Source of the DNA: Mesorhizobium sp. NFR06
Lineage (GTDB): Bacteria > Pseudomonadota > Alphaproteobacteria > Rhizobiales > Rhizobiaceae
Length of the DNA stretch: 64,000 nucleotides
Reading direction: 5' to 3'
Assembly (NCBI RefSeq): GCF_900115245.1
Contig: NZ_FOVT01000001.1
Coordinates: forward strand, 682,001-746,000
The notes beneath the pieces are model-generated. The model searched no databases. It had not been told where the DNA came from and worked only from the letters and a program-made list of their open reading frames with translations. The translations under genes and the position numbers were made by a program. This document shows, piece by piece, positions 36,819 through 45,646 of this stretch (its first letter is position 1; each line of letters starts with the position of its first letter).

Positions 36819-36892
36819 TGGAGCGGGTAGCGGGAATCGAACCCGCGCGTTCAGCTTGGGAAGCTGACAGGCTACCATTACATCATACCCGC
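36819..36892 (-). tRNA. tRNA-Gly (anticodon CCC)
   Basis: On the minus strand GCGGGTA pairs with TACCCGC as the acceptor stem, the anticodon loop is TTCCCAA (anticodon CCC, reading GGG), the T-loop is GGTTCGATTCC, and CCA is encoded at 36821-36819. The D-arm is short, as normal for tRNA-Gly. A broken gene lies directly at its 3' end. Confidence 0.95.
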
Positions 36893-36949
36893 GCGGCAGC
36901 CTCGTTACCATGACGGCGAGGCCTCAGGCAATCGGCAAAGCGGAACAGG

Positions 36950-38380
36950 TCATGACGGCAAGGCGGGCAGTTCGATGCGCACGCGGGCACCTGGCCACGC
37001 GCCGCTCAGGATCCGGACCGTGCCGCCATGCAGCTCGGCGATCTGCCTGGCGAGGTTGAGGCCGAGGCCGGCGCCGCGCGACTGCGGCTGCAGACGGTAG
37101 AAGGGCTGGAACACATTCTCTCGTTCTTCCGGCGGAATGCCCGGACCTTCGTCGCGCACCTCGATGCCGCTTTCGTCGACCGCGACAGTGATCGTGCCGG
37201 AACCGCCGCCGTGGTCGATGGCGTTGCGCAGCAGATTCGCCAGCGCGCGCTCGATCTGCGAGCCGTTCACTTCCACATGGATTTTGGCTGCCGGCGGTTC
37301 GAAGCCGAGGTCGTAGCCGGCCTCGATCGCCAGCGGCGCGAAGTCGGCGGCGACGCGACGGCCGAGCTCGGTCAGGTCGATTGTCTTGCGCCCGTCGGCC
37401 GGCCGCTCCAGCATCTGATGGTCGAGCAGCTGTTGCGCCAGATGCGACAGCCGCTCGATGTCCTGCAGCAGGCGTTCGCTCTGCGGTTCCTTGGTCAAGA
37501 GCTCGGCCCGCGTGCGCAGGATGGCTATCGGCGTGCGCAATTCATGCGCGGCATCGGTCAGGAAGCGATTGTGCTGGTCGTAGCCATGGGCCAGGCGTGC
37601 CAGCGTCTGGTTGAAGGCCTGGACCAGCGGCGCGATCTCCTGCGGCACGCGCTGCACCGGCAATTGCATGCCGCGCGTGTTGATGTCGATGCGGGCCGCC
37701 TGCTCGGCGGCGTCGACGAGCCCGGCGAAAGACCTGCGCACCACGGCGGGCGTCGTCACCAGAGTGGTGATGGCCATGACGACGACGATCGGTAGAAGCA
37801 AAATGGCGATGATCAGCGCCAGCGCGGGCAGGGCTCGCTCCCAGTTGCGGCTGCCGTCGGGATTGTGAGCGACGTCGATCGTCGCCGATATGTTGACCTC
37901 GAGCCCGTCGGTCTCGCCGCGCGATGACCGTGTCGAGGTGATGACTTGCACTGGCCCGGCCTTGGTGGCGACGTTTTCGACATAGGCCTCGGGCCGGGAA
38001 TCGTCCTTGGCGAATTCAAGCGTCGCGCGGTCCACTCCGCTCAACAAATCGCCGAGGGTCTTGGTATAGACATCGGGAACGATGCCGGCGCGAACGCTTT
38101 GGCCGTTGCCGTCGCGGATGATGTACCACAGGTGCGGGAATCGCTCGCGGAACCGGCGGAGCTCTTCCGTCTCACGCACCACCAGGCCGCCACCATCGTC
38201 GCGTTCGATTGCCCCCTTCAACGCCGCGGCGGCCGCCTCATTGTCGACCAGCCAGTGCGGATTGGAAATCCAGAGCGCGGCGGCGCACAGCACGATGAAG
38301 ATGGCAAGCATCGCCGCCTGCAGCAGGATCAGCCGCCGCACCAGCACCCATTGCAGCGAACGTGTCCGTCGCCGGCTCAC
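36950..38380 (-). CDS. Two-component sensor histidine kinase
   Basis: Membrane kinase of 476 residues. A membrane helix at about 15-38 (LILLQAAMLAIFIVLCAAAL), a periplasmic sensor domain to about 190, a second helix (LALIIAILLLPIVVVMAITT), a HAMP-like linker, then HisKA with TDAAHELRTPIAILR and an ATP-binding domain with NLLRNAIDHGG, DEGPGIPPEE and RGAGLGLNLARQI. The signal is unknown; the layout resembles QseC/TctE-type kinases. Its ATG overlaps the stop of the response regulator gene by 4 bases, so the pair is one signalling unit. Confidence 0.9.
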   Translation of the reverse strand: MSRRRTRSLQWVLVRRLILLQAAMLAIFIVLCAAALWISNPHWLVDNEAAAAALKGAIERDDGGGLVVRETEELRRFRERFPHLWYIIRDGNGQSVRAGIVPDVYTKTLGDLLSGVDRATLEFAKDDSRPEAYVENVATKAGPVQVITSTRSSRGETDGLEVNISATIDVAHNPDGSRNWERALPALALIIAILLLPIVVVMAITTLVTTPAVVRRSFAGLVDAAEQAARIDINTRGMQLPVQRVPQEIAPLVQAFNQTLARLAHGYDQHNRFLTDAAHELRTPIAILRTRAELLTKEPQSERLLQDIERLSHLAQQLLDHQMLERPADGRKTIDLTELGRRVAADFAPLAIEAGYDLGFEPPAAKIHVEVNGSQIERALANLLRNAIDHGGGSGTITVAVDESGIEVRDEGPGIPPEERENVFQPFYRLQPQSRGAGLGLNLARQIAELHGGTVRILSGAWPGARVRIELPALPS

Positions 38381-39051
38381 GGCAACGTCCTGAGCAGGTA
38401 GCCGATGTTGCGGATGGCGCGGATCTCGATGCCGGCGCCGGCATCCTCGATCTTGCGGCGCAGCCTGGAAATATGCGCGTCCAGCGCATTGGAACCGATC
38501 TCGTCATCAAGCGCATAGACCGCTTCCTCCAGCGTCCGGCGCATGACCGCCCGGCCCGGTCGCCGGATCAGCGTTTCCAGCACCAGGCGTTCGCGCCGCG
38601 GCAAGTCGAGAGCCTTGTCGTCGACCAGCGCTTCGCGGTCGCGGAAGTCGTAGGTGAGGCGGCCGACCTCGATGCGGTCGGCGCGCAAGGTGAACTGGCG
38701 CCGGTGCAGAGCGCGCAGCCGCGCCACCAGCTCCTCGGTGGCGAAGGGTTTCACCATATAGTCGTCGGCGCCGGCATTCAGCCCGCCGACGCGGTCGTCG
38801 ATGCCGGCCATCGCCGTCAGCGCGATCACCGGCGTGTCGACATTGCTGGCACGCAGGCGCGGGATGAGGTCGAGGCCCTCGCCATCCGGCAGGCGGCGGT
38901 CGAGCACGATCGCATCGTGGGTTCCGACCTTCGCCATGATCTCGGCGTCGGCCAGCGTCGAGCTCCGGTCGACGACGAAATCCTGCCGCTCCAGCGCCGT
39001 CTTCAGCACCGATGCCATTTCCGGCTCGTCCTCGATCAGCAGGATACGCAT
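38377..39051 (-). CDS. OmpR-family response regulator
   Basis: Regulator of 224 residues. The receiver has acidic residues in LLIEDEPE, the phospho-accepting Asp in AIVLDRRLPDGEG, Thr/Ser in ALTAMA and Lys in MVKPFATEEL. The C-terminal winged helix ends EIRAIRNIGYLLR, typical of OmpR/PhoB members. ATG 39051 gives the conserved MRILLIEDE start. Partner of the kinase downstream; the lipoprotein and barrel genes next door are possible but unproven targets. Confidence 0.92.
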   Translation of the reverse strand: MRILLIEDEPEMASVLKTALERQDFVVDRSSTLADAEIMAKVGTHDAIVLDRRLPDGEGLDLIPRLRASNVDTPVIALTAMAGIDDRVGGLNAGADDYMVKPFATEELVARLRALHRRQFTLRADRIEVGRLTYDFRDREALVDDKALDLPRRERLVLETLIRRPGRAVMRRTLEEAVYALDDEIGSNALDAHISRLRRKIEDAGAGIEIRAIRNIGYLLRTLP

Positions 39052-39148
39052 GTCCAGTCTCCGTCGGTGCAATGCCGGCCGCACGCGGCATAGTGGGGCT
39101 AGGGCCTTGTCCGGCTTTGGGCAAGAGCCAGCCTGCCGTTTGATTGCC

Positions 39149-39538
39149 TTACTCGCATTCCAGCTTCGGCTTGCGGAAATTGGTGACGAACCAGCGGCCG
39201 CCCGAGGCGCGCGCGTAGAAGGTGTAGAAGCATTCCTGCCGCTCGACAGAGCCGGGTGTCTCGGTCACCTCATATTCGGTGCCGTGTTTGGTGTTGTGCA
39301 CCTCGCCGCTCGATGTGCCGGACACGACATTGGTGGAAATCTTGCGCCACTGATAGGCGCGCTCGCCCCGGCCGAGCTCGACGATCGTGGTCGGCGGCCC
39401 GTAGTCGAGGACGACGGACTCGACCGGCTGCCCGACATAGTTCTTCATGATGTCGGAAGCGCAGGCCGATACCATGAGCAGCACCGACGCAAGCAAGGCT
39501 TTCGGGATCCATTTGAGGCCGCTGGATGACATGGGCAT
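39149..39538 (-). CDS. Small lipoprotein of unknown function
   Basis: Putative lipoprotein of 129 residues: a signal sequence with the lipobox LMVSAC puts the lipidated Cys at residue 26. The mature part has GQPVESVVLDYGPPTTIVEL and YQWRK, a pattern like small SmpA/OmlA-like or hypothetical outer-membrane lipoproteins in which a conserved Gly-Pro loop precedes a beta-sheet, then a Cys pair (RQECFYTF and KLECE) that could form a disulfide. It lies 97 bases from the response regulator. Confidence 0.75.
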   Translation of the reverse strand: MPMSSSGLKWIPKALLASVLLMVSACASDIMKNYVGQPVESVVLDYGPPTTIVELGRGERAYQWRKISTNVVSGTSSGEVHNTKHGTEYEVTETPGSVERQECFYTFYARASGGRWFVTNFRKPKLECE

Positions 39539-39637
39539 GTTTTGGTTTCCTGTCGTGAGGGTGCGTTCGGGCTACGCCGCGAAAATTGCCTCGACATTAC
39601 GCAGAAGGCTCCGCGGCCCCGGCCGACGACGGAGAAA

Positions 39638-39765
39638 GGCAGTTTCCCGCGGTGGAGATCGGCGGGGGTCGGGCCGCCGCGGAAAACTGCTCTCCGGCAT
39701 TCCAGGCGCCAGAGCCGGATGATTTCAGGTCGAATGGACCAGAATCCGGCATGATGCTCTAGAAG
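39638..39765. repeat. Intergenic palindromes, second family
   Basis: A first hairpin pairs GGCAGTTTCCCGCGG with CCGCGGAAAACTGC (39636-39691). A second element (39713-39765) has outer arms GCCGGAT and ATCCGGC and an inner GGTC/GACC. In reverse it reads GACCTGAAATCATCCGGCTCT, nearly the same as the unit at 17545-17570. It lies 3' of the beta-barrel gene. Confidence 0.6.
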
Positions 39766-40373
39766 AGGTAGTTGATACCGGCCTTCAGTTCCTGGCTGGC
39801 TATATCGGTCTTCGCTTTGCCGAAGGCCGATCGCGTTTCCACATCGGGCGTGCGGATATAGTCATATTCGATCTTGGCGGAGAGGCCGCCCGCGAAGGAC
39901 TGCTCGACGCCGGCCCCCACCAGATAGCCGAGCTTGCGGCTGTCGGCGTCGCGCACGCCGCCGGCCTTCTCGAATGTGGTCACGGCGACGCCGGCTGTGC
40001 CGAAGACCAGCGTCTGGTCGAAGGCGAGGCCGGCCTTGGCCTTGGCGGCGGCGCGCCATTTCTCCTTGATCTTGCCGCCCTCGACATTGTGCTCCGCGCC
40101 TCCGAGATAGGAGCCTTCGAGCTCGGCGCCGAACACGGCGGGACCGGTCTGGATGTTGTAGCCGGCCTGCGCGCCGCCGCTCCAGCCGTTCCGGCGGGCG
40201 AACGGATTGGGCATCTTGGTGAACGCGGTTCCGCCATGCACACCGACATAGGCGCCGCTCCATTGGAACGCGGGCGGGTCGCTATAGGCGGGCGAGAGGT
40301 CGGCGGCCGTCGCCGCGCCGCTGAGACAGACGGCAAAAGCCGCCGCAAGGACAATCTTGGTTCGACAAAACAT
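39759..40373 (-). CDS. Outer-membrane beta-barrel protein (Omp25/Omp31-like)
   Basis: Small porin-like protein of 204 residues with signal peptide KIVLAAAFAVCLSGAATA-AD. The mature part starts AYSDPPAFQWSGAYVGVHGG and has alternating beta-strands (GWSGGAQAGYNIQTGPAVFG, AELEGSYLGG, KLGYLVGAGVEQSF) ending KAGINYLF, with the C-terminal Phe needed for barrel assembly. It resembles the rhizobial/Brucella Omp25/31 family of eight-stranded barrels, which have no known specific substrate. ATG 40373 places the signal at the N-terminus. Confidence 0.85.
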   Translation of the reverse strand: MFCRTKIVLAAAFAVCLSGAATAADLSPAYSDPPAFQWSGAYVGVHGGTAFTKMPNPFARRNGWSGGAQAGYNIQTGPAVFGAELEGSYLGGAEHNVEGGKIKEKWRAAAKAKAGLAFDQTLVFGTAGVAVTTFEKAGGVRDADSRKLGYLVGAGVEQSFAGGLSAKIEYDYIRTPDVETRSAFGKAKTDIASQELKAGINYLF

Positions 40374-40765
40374 GTTCCATACTCCAAACGCCGATGCGCA
40401 GGGCAACACCATGCGCGGATTGACCCATGGAGCCGGTTCCTGGGATGACCGCTCCGGTTCGCTTGTCTTTCGCGGGCAGCAGTATCCCGTGCCGCAAGGC
40501 ACCTGCCTTGCGGTCCGAACTTGCGTTGCGACACGTCTCGAAAGACCGGTCCTATCTGTCAGGCGAAAATTGCGGGCACATTGCGCGGATCAGGAAAACA
40601 AAGATTTTCTCATTTATTTTCAGGAATTTGCCGCATTTCCGTTTACGCGAAATTAAGCATTCGCGGCCCGGTCCGCCGGTGGCCAGGCCGCTTGATGACG
40701 GACATCTGAGTGCGTATTTCTGTTACCACGCCGCCGAATCGGCGGCTCGAACCGGAGAATGGCCT
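40374..40765. other. 392-base intergenic region without a recognisable gene
   Basis: It separates the barrel gene (leftward) from a small membrane protein (rightward), so it must hold two divergent promoters. An A/T-rich stretch lies at 40590-40660. No conserved protein, tRNA or clear hairpin was seen. Confidence 0.5.
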
Positions 40766-41029
40766 TTGTCCGCACTGACGCGCTTCCTTGGCGACACGCC
40801 GCTCAGGGTGTTCCTGAAGCTGCTCGTGGTCTCCTTCCTTGTCGGCCTCGTCATGCATGCCTTCGGCTGGTCGCCGATGGACGTCTTCTATGGCATCCGT
40901 CAGTTCTTCGTCGACCTGTGGAATCTCGGCTTCCACGCCATCGACCGTTTCCTGGGCTATATCCTGCTCGGCGCCGCGATCGTGGTGCCGGTGTTCATCC
41001 TGCTTCGGATCGCCAGCTACAGGAAATAG
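40766..41029 (+). CDS. Small two-helix membrane protein (DUF6460-like)
   Basis: Protein of 87 residues. It begins SALTRFLGDTPLRVFLKLL, then VVSFLVGLVMHAFGW (helix 1), an amphipathic segment FFVDLWNLGFHAIDRFLGY and helix 2 ILLGAAIVVPVFILLRIA. It resembles a short conserved rhizobial family that I recall as DUF6460; no function is known. The start is TTG 40766 with GGAG 8 bases upstream; no ATG fits. Its stop is 12 bases from the convergent deacetylase gene. Confidence 0.7.
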   Translation: MSALTRFLGDTPLRVFLKLLVVSFLVGLVMHAFGWSPMDVFYGIRQFFVDLWNLGFHAIDRFLGYILLGAAIVVPVFILLRIASYRK

Positions 41030-41041
41030 CCGGGACAAGGA

Positions 41042-41944
41042 TCACGCATATCGCGACGCCATTTCGAACAGGATGGCGTGGCGTGCGGCCAGCGCCGGCA
41101 CGTCGGTCGAGTAACCGCCGCCGATGACGCCGCATAGCGGCACGCCCTGGCTGCGGAAATGGCCGATCACCAGGTCGTCTCGGGCGCGCACGCCCGCGTC
41201 GGTCAGCGCCAGTCGGCCTAGCCTGTCCTCGGCGTGGACATCGACGCCCGCGTTGTAGAAGGCGATGTCCCAGCGCCTTTGACCGGACAGTTCCGGCAGG
41301 ATGGCGCCGAGCCGCTCGAGATAGACGGCATCGCCGGTGCCGTCGGGCAATGCCACATCCAGGCCGGAGGTGATCTTGCGCACCGGATAGTTGCGCTCGC
41401 CATGCATCGAAAAGGTGAAAGCGCGCGGCTCGTCCTTCAATATATCGGCCGTGCCGTCGCCTTGATGCACGTCGAGATCGACGACCAGCACGTTTTCGAC
41501 GGCGCCTTCTGAAAGCAGCGCCAGCGCGGCGACGGCGACATCGTTGAAGGTGCAGAAGCCGGCGCCTTGCGCGCGCCTGGCATGATGGCTGCCGCCGGCG
41601 GCGTTGCAGGCAATGCCGTGCTTCAGCGCCAGCCTGGCCGCCAGTACGGTGCCGGCGGTGGCAAGCTGTGCCCTCAATGACACGCGCGGACCGACCCGAA
41701 AGCCGATTTCGCGCTCTATTTTCTCCGGCACCTGGCAGGCGATCACCTGGTCGACATAATCGGCCGCGTGCGCCAGCTTCAGCAAGGCCGCCGGTGCCGG
41801 TTCCGGCATCGAGAGCGCACTGGGTTCAGCCAGCCCGCGTACCCGCAAGGCCTCCATCAGGAGCGGATACTTGCTCATCGGGAAGCGGTGGTTGACGGCG
41901 AAGCCGGCGTCATAGTCGGGATGGTGGACGATCTGTAGCGGCAT
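41042..41944 (-). CDS. Histone-deacetylase-family hydrolase
   Basis: Zinc hydrolase of 300 residues in the HDAC/acetoin-utilisation/acetylpolyamine amidohydrolase superfamily. The active site is complete: GGSHHARRAQGAGFCTFNDV with the two catalytic His, the metal ligands in VDLDVHQGDGT and the later Asp near EDRLGRLALTDAG, and the C-terminal GGGYSTD. It probably removes acetyl groups from lysine or polyamines. It is divergent from the MATE gene; the two start codons nearly touch. Confidence 0.88.
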   Translation of the reverse strand: MPLQIVHHPDYDAGFAVNHRFPMSKYPLLMEALRVRGLAEPSALSMPEPAPAALLKLAHAADYVDQVIACQVPEKIEREIGFRVGPRVSLRAQLATAGTVLAARLALKHGIACNAAGGSHHARRAQGAGFCTFNDVAVAALALLSEGAVENVLVVDLDVHQGDGTADILKDEPRAFTFSMHGERNYPVRKITSGLDVALPDGTGDAVYLERLGAILPELSGQRRWDIAFYNAGVDVHAEDRLGRLALTDAGVRARDDLVIGHFRSQGVPLCGVIGGGYSTDVPALAARHAILFEMASRYA

Positions 41945-41993
41945 GGCTCGGGCGGTCTGCGCCAGCTTTGAGATTCGGTTGGAAGTTCGGCGG

Positions 41994-43418
41994 ATGGTGG
42001 TTGCGTGGCGCCGGCAAACTGGGGCACATCGGGTCCTCGATCAAGCCGCAATCAGCCAGGCAGCAATCCCCTTGGATGCGACCCCCTTGGACGTAACGCA
42101 AGTCACCGCCAGGTCCTTCACCGTCACCAACCGTTCGGTGCTGGCGATCGCCGTGCCGATGACGCTCGCCTATCTGACGACGCCGCTGCTCGGCATCGTC
42201 GACACGGCGGTGGTCGGCCAGTTTGGCGACGCGGCCCTGCTCGGCGGGCTGGCGGCGGGGTCGCTGGTCTTCGACGTCGTCTTCACGACTTTCAATTTTC
42301 TCCGCTCCGGCACCACCGGCCTCGTCGCCCAAGCTTTCGGGCGCGGCGATGCGCTGGAAGAGCAGGCGGTGCTGTGGCGTGCCGTGCTGATCGCTGTCGT
42401 CGCAGGCGTCATACTCGCCGCGCTTTCGCCGCTTTTTGCCGTAGCCGGCCAATGGTTCATGGGCGCCGAGCCGCGCGTCAGCGCGGCGATGTCGGTCTAT
42501 ATCCGCATCAGGCTGCTAGCCGCGCCCTTCTCACTGATCAACTACGCCATACTGGGCTATGTGCTGGGACGCGGCGAAGGCGGGCTCGGCCTGATGCTGC
42601 AAGCGGTGCTCAACGGCATCAACATCGCGCTCTGCTTCCTGCTCGGCCTGGAGCTCGGCTGGGGCGTTGCCGGCGTCGCCTGGGCGACCGTTACCGGCGA
42701 ATTCCTGGCCATGCTGCTCGGCCTTGCCATCGTGCTCAGCCGCTTCCGCAAGCTGGCGCGGCCGTCGCGCCGGCGCATCCTCGATCTGCCGGCCTACCGG
42801 CGCATGCTGTCGCTCAACCGCGACATCATGATCCGTTCCTTCTCGCTGCTTGCCGCCTTCGCACTGTTCACGCGGCAAGGCGCGCAGTTCGGCACGGTGA
42901 CGCTGGCGGCCAACGCCGTGCTGATGAACTTCTTCCTCATCGCCGGCTACTTCCTCGACGGTTTTGCCACCGCCGCCGAACAGCTCACCGGCCGCGCCAT
43001 CGGCGCGCATGCGCCCGCCCCGTTCCGGCAGGCGGTTCGGTTGACGCTGATATGGGGCTTTGGCCTCGCCGGTATTGCCACGCTCACGCTGCTGACGGCC
43101 GGCGCCAGCCTGGTGGCATTGGTGACGACGTCTCCCGACGTCCGCGAGGTAGCCGACACCTATCTGCCCTGGGCCGCCTTCACCGCGTTGAGCGGCGTCC
43201 TCGCCTTCCAGATGGACGGCGTCTTCATCGGCGCCACCTGGTCGCGCGACATGCGCAACATGATGCTATTGTCGTTCCTCGCCTTCAGCGCAGCGCTGAT
43301 CACGCTTGCGCCGGCCTTCGGCAACAACGGCCTGTGGGCATCGCTGCACGTCTTCCTGCTGGTGCGGGGGGTGAGCCTGCTTGCGGTGCTCAGGCTCAGG
43401 GTGCGGACAGCGTTTTGA
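41994..43418 (+). CDS. MATE-family efflux transporter (DinF-like)
   Basis: Multidrug/toxin antiporter with twelve membrane segments in two six-helix halves. Conserved stretches are AVPMTLAYLTTPLLGIVDTA, FLRSGTTGLVAQAFGRGD, YFLDGFATAAEQLTGRAIG and MDGVFIGATWSRDMRN, the last typical of the DinF group. About 474 residues from ATG 41994, but the N-terminal 40 residues are not conserved and the true start may be a TTG at 42072 or 42087. Substrate unknown. Confidence 0.85.
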   Translation: MVVAWRRQTGAHRVLDQAAISQAAIPLDATPLDVTQVTARSFTVTNRSVLAIAVPMTLAYLTTPLLGIVDTAVVGQFGDAALLGGLAAGSLVFDVVFTTFNFLRSGTTGLVAQAFGRGDALEEQAVLWRAVLIAVVAGVILAALSPLFAVAGQWFMGAEPRVSAAMSVYIRIRLLAAPFSLINYAILGYVLGRGEGGLGLMLQAVLNGINIALCFLLGLELGWGVAGVAWATVTGEFLAMLLGLAIVLSRFRKLARPSRRRILDLPAYRRMLSLNRDIMIRSFSLLAAFALFTRQGAQFGTVTLAANAVLMNFFLIAGYFLDGFATAAEQLTGRAIGAHAPAPFRQAVRLTLIWGFGLAGIATLTLLTAGASLVALVTTSPDVREVADTYLPWAAFTALSGVLAFQMDGVFIGATWSRDMRNMMLLSFLAFSAALITLAPAFGNNGLWASLHVFLLVRGVSLLAVLRLRVRTAF

Positions 43419-43492
43419 ATCGCCCGGGTGGATCGTAGCTTTGGAATATTCTACTCTTCCAGCCGTCGAAGAAATGAAATACCGGGGCGGCA

Positions 43493-44011
43493 ATGGGAAA
43501 AACGGTCGAATTAATTGAGCCGAGGGTTATAAGAGGATCAAGAGGCAAAGCTCTGCTCTTGCTTTTTGGGTGCCTGATATTCGTTCTGGCCGGGATAGGG
43601 ACGCTGAAGCATCACCCGAATGACGGGCAGGCGATGACTTGGACGGGTATAATCTTCTTTGGGTTGGGCGTGCCGGTAGCTATCTCGTTGCTTATCAGGC
43701 CGCAAACTTTAGCACTAGATAGGGATGGATTTATTCTCGATGGTGGTCTCCTTGTCAGGCCGAAGAAAGTTGCGTGGCGAGACGTCAAAGGTTTTCATGT
43801 TTGGAGGCCGCGCAACCGCAGCAAGTCGGTTGGCTACGACTTCGAGCCCGGTGCCAGGAAGGAAACCGCGCTCATGCGCGTTAACAGAAGGCTCGGCGCT
43901 GAGGACTGCCTGCCCGGTGGATGGCAATACTCACCTGACAAAATGGTCGAGATCCTGAATAGCTACCGGCTTCAGGCCTTGACCCGGCAAAGCGAGGTCC
44001 GGTCGGAATGA
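43493..44011 (+). CDS. Hypothetical membrane protein with PH-like tail (STM3941-like)
   Basis: Protein of 172 residues with two hydrophobic segments (ALLLLFGCLIFVLAGIGTL and TWTGIIFFGLGVPVAISLLI) followed by a soluble domain (LALDRDGFILDGGLLVRPKK, VAWRDVKGFHVWRP, and a C-terminal helix SPDKMVEILNSYR). The soluble part resembles bacterial PH-like domains of STM3941-type proteins. Codon use is less GC-rich than in neighbours (AAT, ATA, GTA codons), suggesting horizontal acquisition. Function unknown. Confidence 0.7.
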   Translation: MGKTVELIEPRVIRGSRGKALLLLFGCLIFVLAGIGTLKHHPNDGQAMTWTGIIFFGLGVPVAISLLIRPQTLALDRDGFILDGGLLVRPKKVAWRDVKGFHVWRPRNRSKSVGYDFEPGARKETALMRVNRRLGAEDCLPGGWQYSPDKMVEILNSYRLQALTRQSEVRSE

Positions 44012-44094
44012 CAGTTCTTTGGCCTGATCGCCGAGCTTCGAGAAATCCGATCGCGCGACGATGTAGGCCCTTCTAGTCAGGCCACTGTCGCCTC

Positions 44095-45192
44095 CTACAA
44101 AGGCTTGGCAAGCCATTGATCGACATGACTGTCGCGCAATTCTTGAATCGAACTGAGGTTCTCTCTGTTTAAGAACTGGGCTATGCCGGCAACGATGCGT
44201 CCCGGCAGCGCGGGGCCGGCATAGATCATGCCGGTATAGAGCTGGACGAGATCGGCGCCGGCGCGGATTTTTTCGAGCGCGGCCTCCGCGGAATCGACAC
44301 CGCCGACACCGATAATGGCCATCTTCGGCCCAAGCAGCTTGCGCATGCGGGCGAGCACCGCCGTGGAGCGTTCGAATAGCGGCTTGCCCGAAAGACCGCC
44401 GGCCTCGCCCGTGCCGATTTTGCTCCGCAATCCGCTCCGCGCCAGCGTCGTGTTGGAGACGATAATGCCGTCGATCCCCTTTTCGGCGACCTCGGCGGCG
44501 ATGTCTTCGAGTTCTACCTCGACGAGATCCGGCGCGATCTTGAGGAAGACAGGCGGTTGCGCTGCCGCTGCCGCACGCGCGGCCATCACCCGCGACAGCA
44601 GCTCGCCGAGCTGCTCGCGCGCCTGCATGTTGCGCAGGCCCGGCGTGTTGGGAGACGAAATGTTGACCGTCAGGTAACTCGCGTAAGGCGCGAAGCGGGC
44701 GACGCCGCGCTCATAGTCGGCGATGCGGTCGGCGCTATCCTTGTTGGCGCCGATGTTGACACCGACGATACCCGGCCGTCCCTTGCGCGCCGCAAGGCGT
44801 TTTTCGGCCGCCGCGTGGCCTTCATTGTTGAAGCCCAGCCTGTTGATCACCGCTTCGTCCGCGATCAGCCGGAAGATGCGCGGCTTCGGATTGCCCGATT
44901 GCGGCAGCGGCGTGATCGTGCCGACCTCGGCGAAGCCGAAGCCAAGCCCAAGCAGCGCGTCCGGCACCTCGGCGTTCTTGTCGTAGCCGGCCGCCATGCC
45001 TAGTGGGTTCGGGAATTCGAGGCCGCAAAGGCTGACCTTCAGCCGCGCATCACGCGTCGGCAGCCGCGCATCACGTAGCGCCGTCGCGCCAACCGGCAGC
45101 CCGCAGCGCAGCGCCGCGATCGACAGGCCATGCGCAGTTTCCGGATCGAAGGAGAAAAGCAGTTTCTGGCCGATCCGGTCAAGCACGCTCAT
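44095..45192 (-). CDS. pyrD: Dihydroorotate dehydrogenase (quinone), class 2
   Basis: Flavoenzyme of 365 residues that oxidises dihydroorotate to orotate in pyrimidine synthesis, passing electrons to quinone at the inner membrane. The N-terminal amphipathic extension DRIGQKLLFSFDPETAHGL is the class 2 mark; LEFPNPLGMAAGYDKNAE and NISSPNTPGLRNMQ carry the FMN site and the catalytic Ser; IVSNTTLAR and GVGGVDSAEAALEKI complete the site. ATG 45192 overlaps the stop of the DUF952 gene by 4 bases; the longer frame upstream is only that gene's other frame. Confidence 0.95.
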   Translation of the reverse strand: MSVLDRIGQKLLFSFDPETAHGLSIAALRCGLPVGATALRDARLPTRDARLKVSLCGLEFPNPLGMAAGYDKNAEVPDALLGLGFGFAEVGTITPLPQSGNPKPRIFRLIADEAVINRLGFNNEGHAAAEKRLAARKGRPGIVGVNIGANKDSADRIADYERGVARFAPYASYLTVNISSPNTPGLRNMQAREQLGELLSRVMAARAAAAAQPPVFLKIAPDLVEVELEDIAAEVAEKGIDGIIVSNTTLARSGLRSKIGTGEAGGLSGKPLFERSTAVLARMRKLLGPKMAIIGVGGVDSAEAALEKIRAGADLVQLYTGMIYAGPALPGRIVAGIAQFLNRENLSSIQELRDSHVDQWLAKPL

Positions 45193-45536
45193 TCGCCCTC
45201 CAGCGCCGGGAATTCGTGGCCGCCGGCGCCGAGCGGCAGCGGTTTTGCCCAAACAACGGCATCGAGGCTGAGCGCAGCGTAGAGATGCGGGAACAGGGCG
45301 CCGCCGCGCGAGACCTCGTATTTCAGCGCGTCGCCCAGCCGGTTCCCGTCGATTGCGATCAGCAGCAGGTCTCTCTGGCCGGCGAAATGCCTGGCCGCCG
45401 TCTCGCGCACCTGGGCCGCGGTCGAGAAATGGATGAAGCCGTCGGCGATGTCGATCGGCGCGCCGGTGAAGCGGCCGTTCTTCTCTGCCTCGCGCCACAA
45501 CGCCTCCGGCGCGATCTTGTAGATAATCTGAGACAT
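45189..45536 (-). CDS. DUF952 family protein
   Basis: Protein of 115 residues. IYKIAPEALWREAEKNGRFT, IDIADGFIHFSTAAQVRETA and VWAKPLPLGAGGHEFP are the hallmarks of DUF952, a small ADP-ribosyltransferase-like fold of unknown role. It is co-transcribed and translationally coupled (ATGA) with pyrD, an order common in rhizobia. ATG 45536 is the conserved start. Confidence 0.88.
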   Translation of the reverse strand: MSQIIYKIAPEALWREAEKNGRFTGAPIDIADGFIHFSTAAQVRETAARHFAGQRDLLLIAIDGNRLGDALKYEVSRGGALFPHLYAALSLDAVVWAKPLPLGAGGHEFPALEGE

Positions 45537-45646
45537 TGTCGCGCTATAGTCTGAACTGAAGGTGCGGGGAAGGCTCAAGCTCGACTCTTCCCCATTTCCG
45601 GCGCAAACCTGTGATAGGCCGCCTTCACTGGCTCATGGAGGACAAT

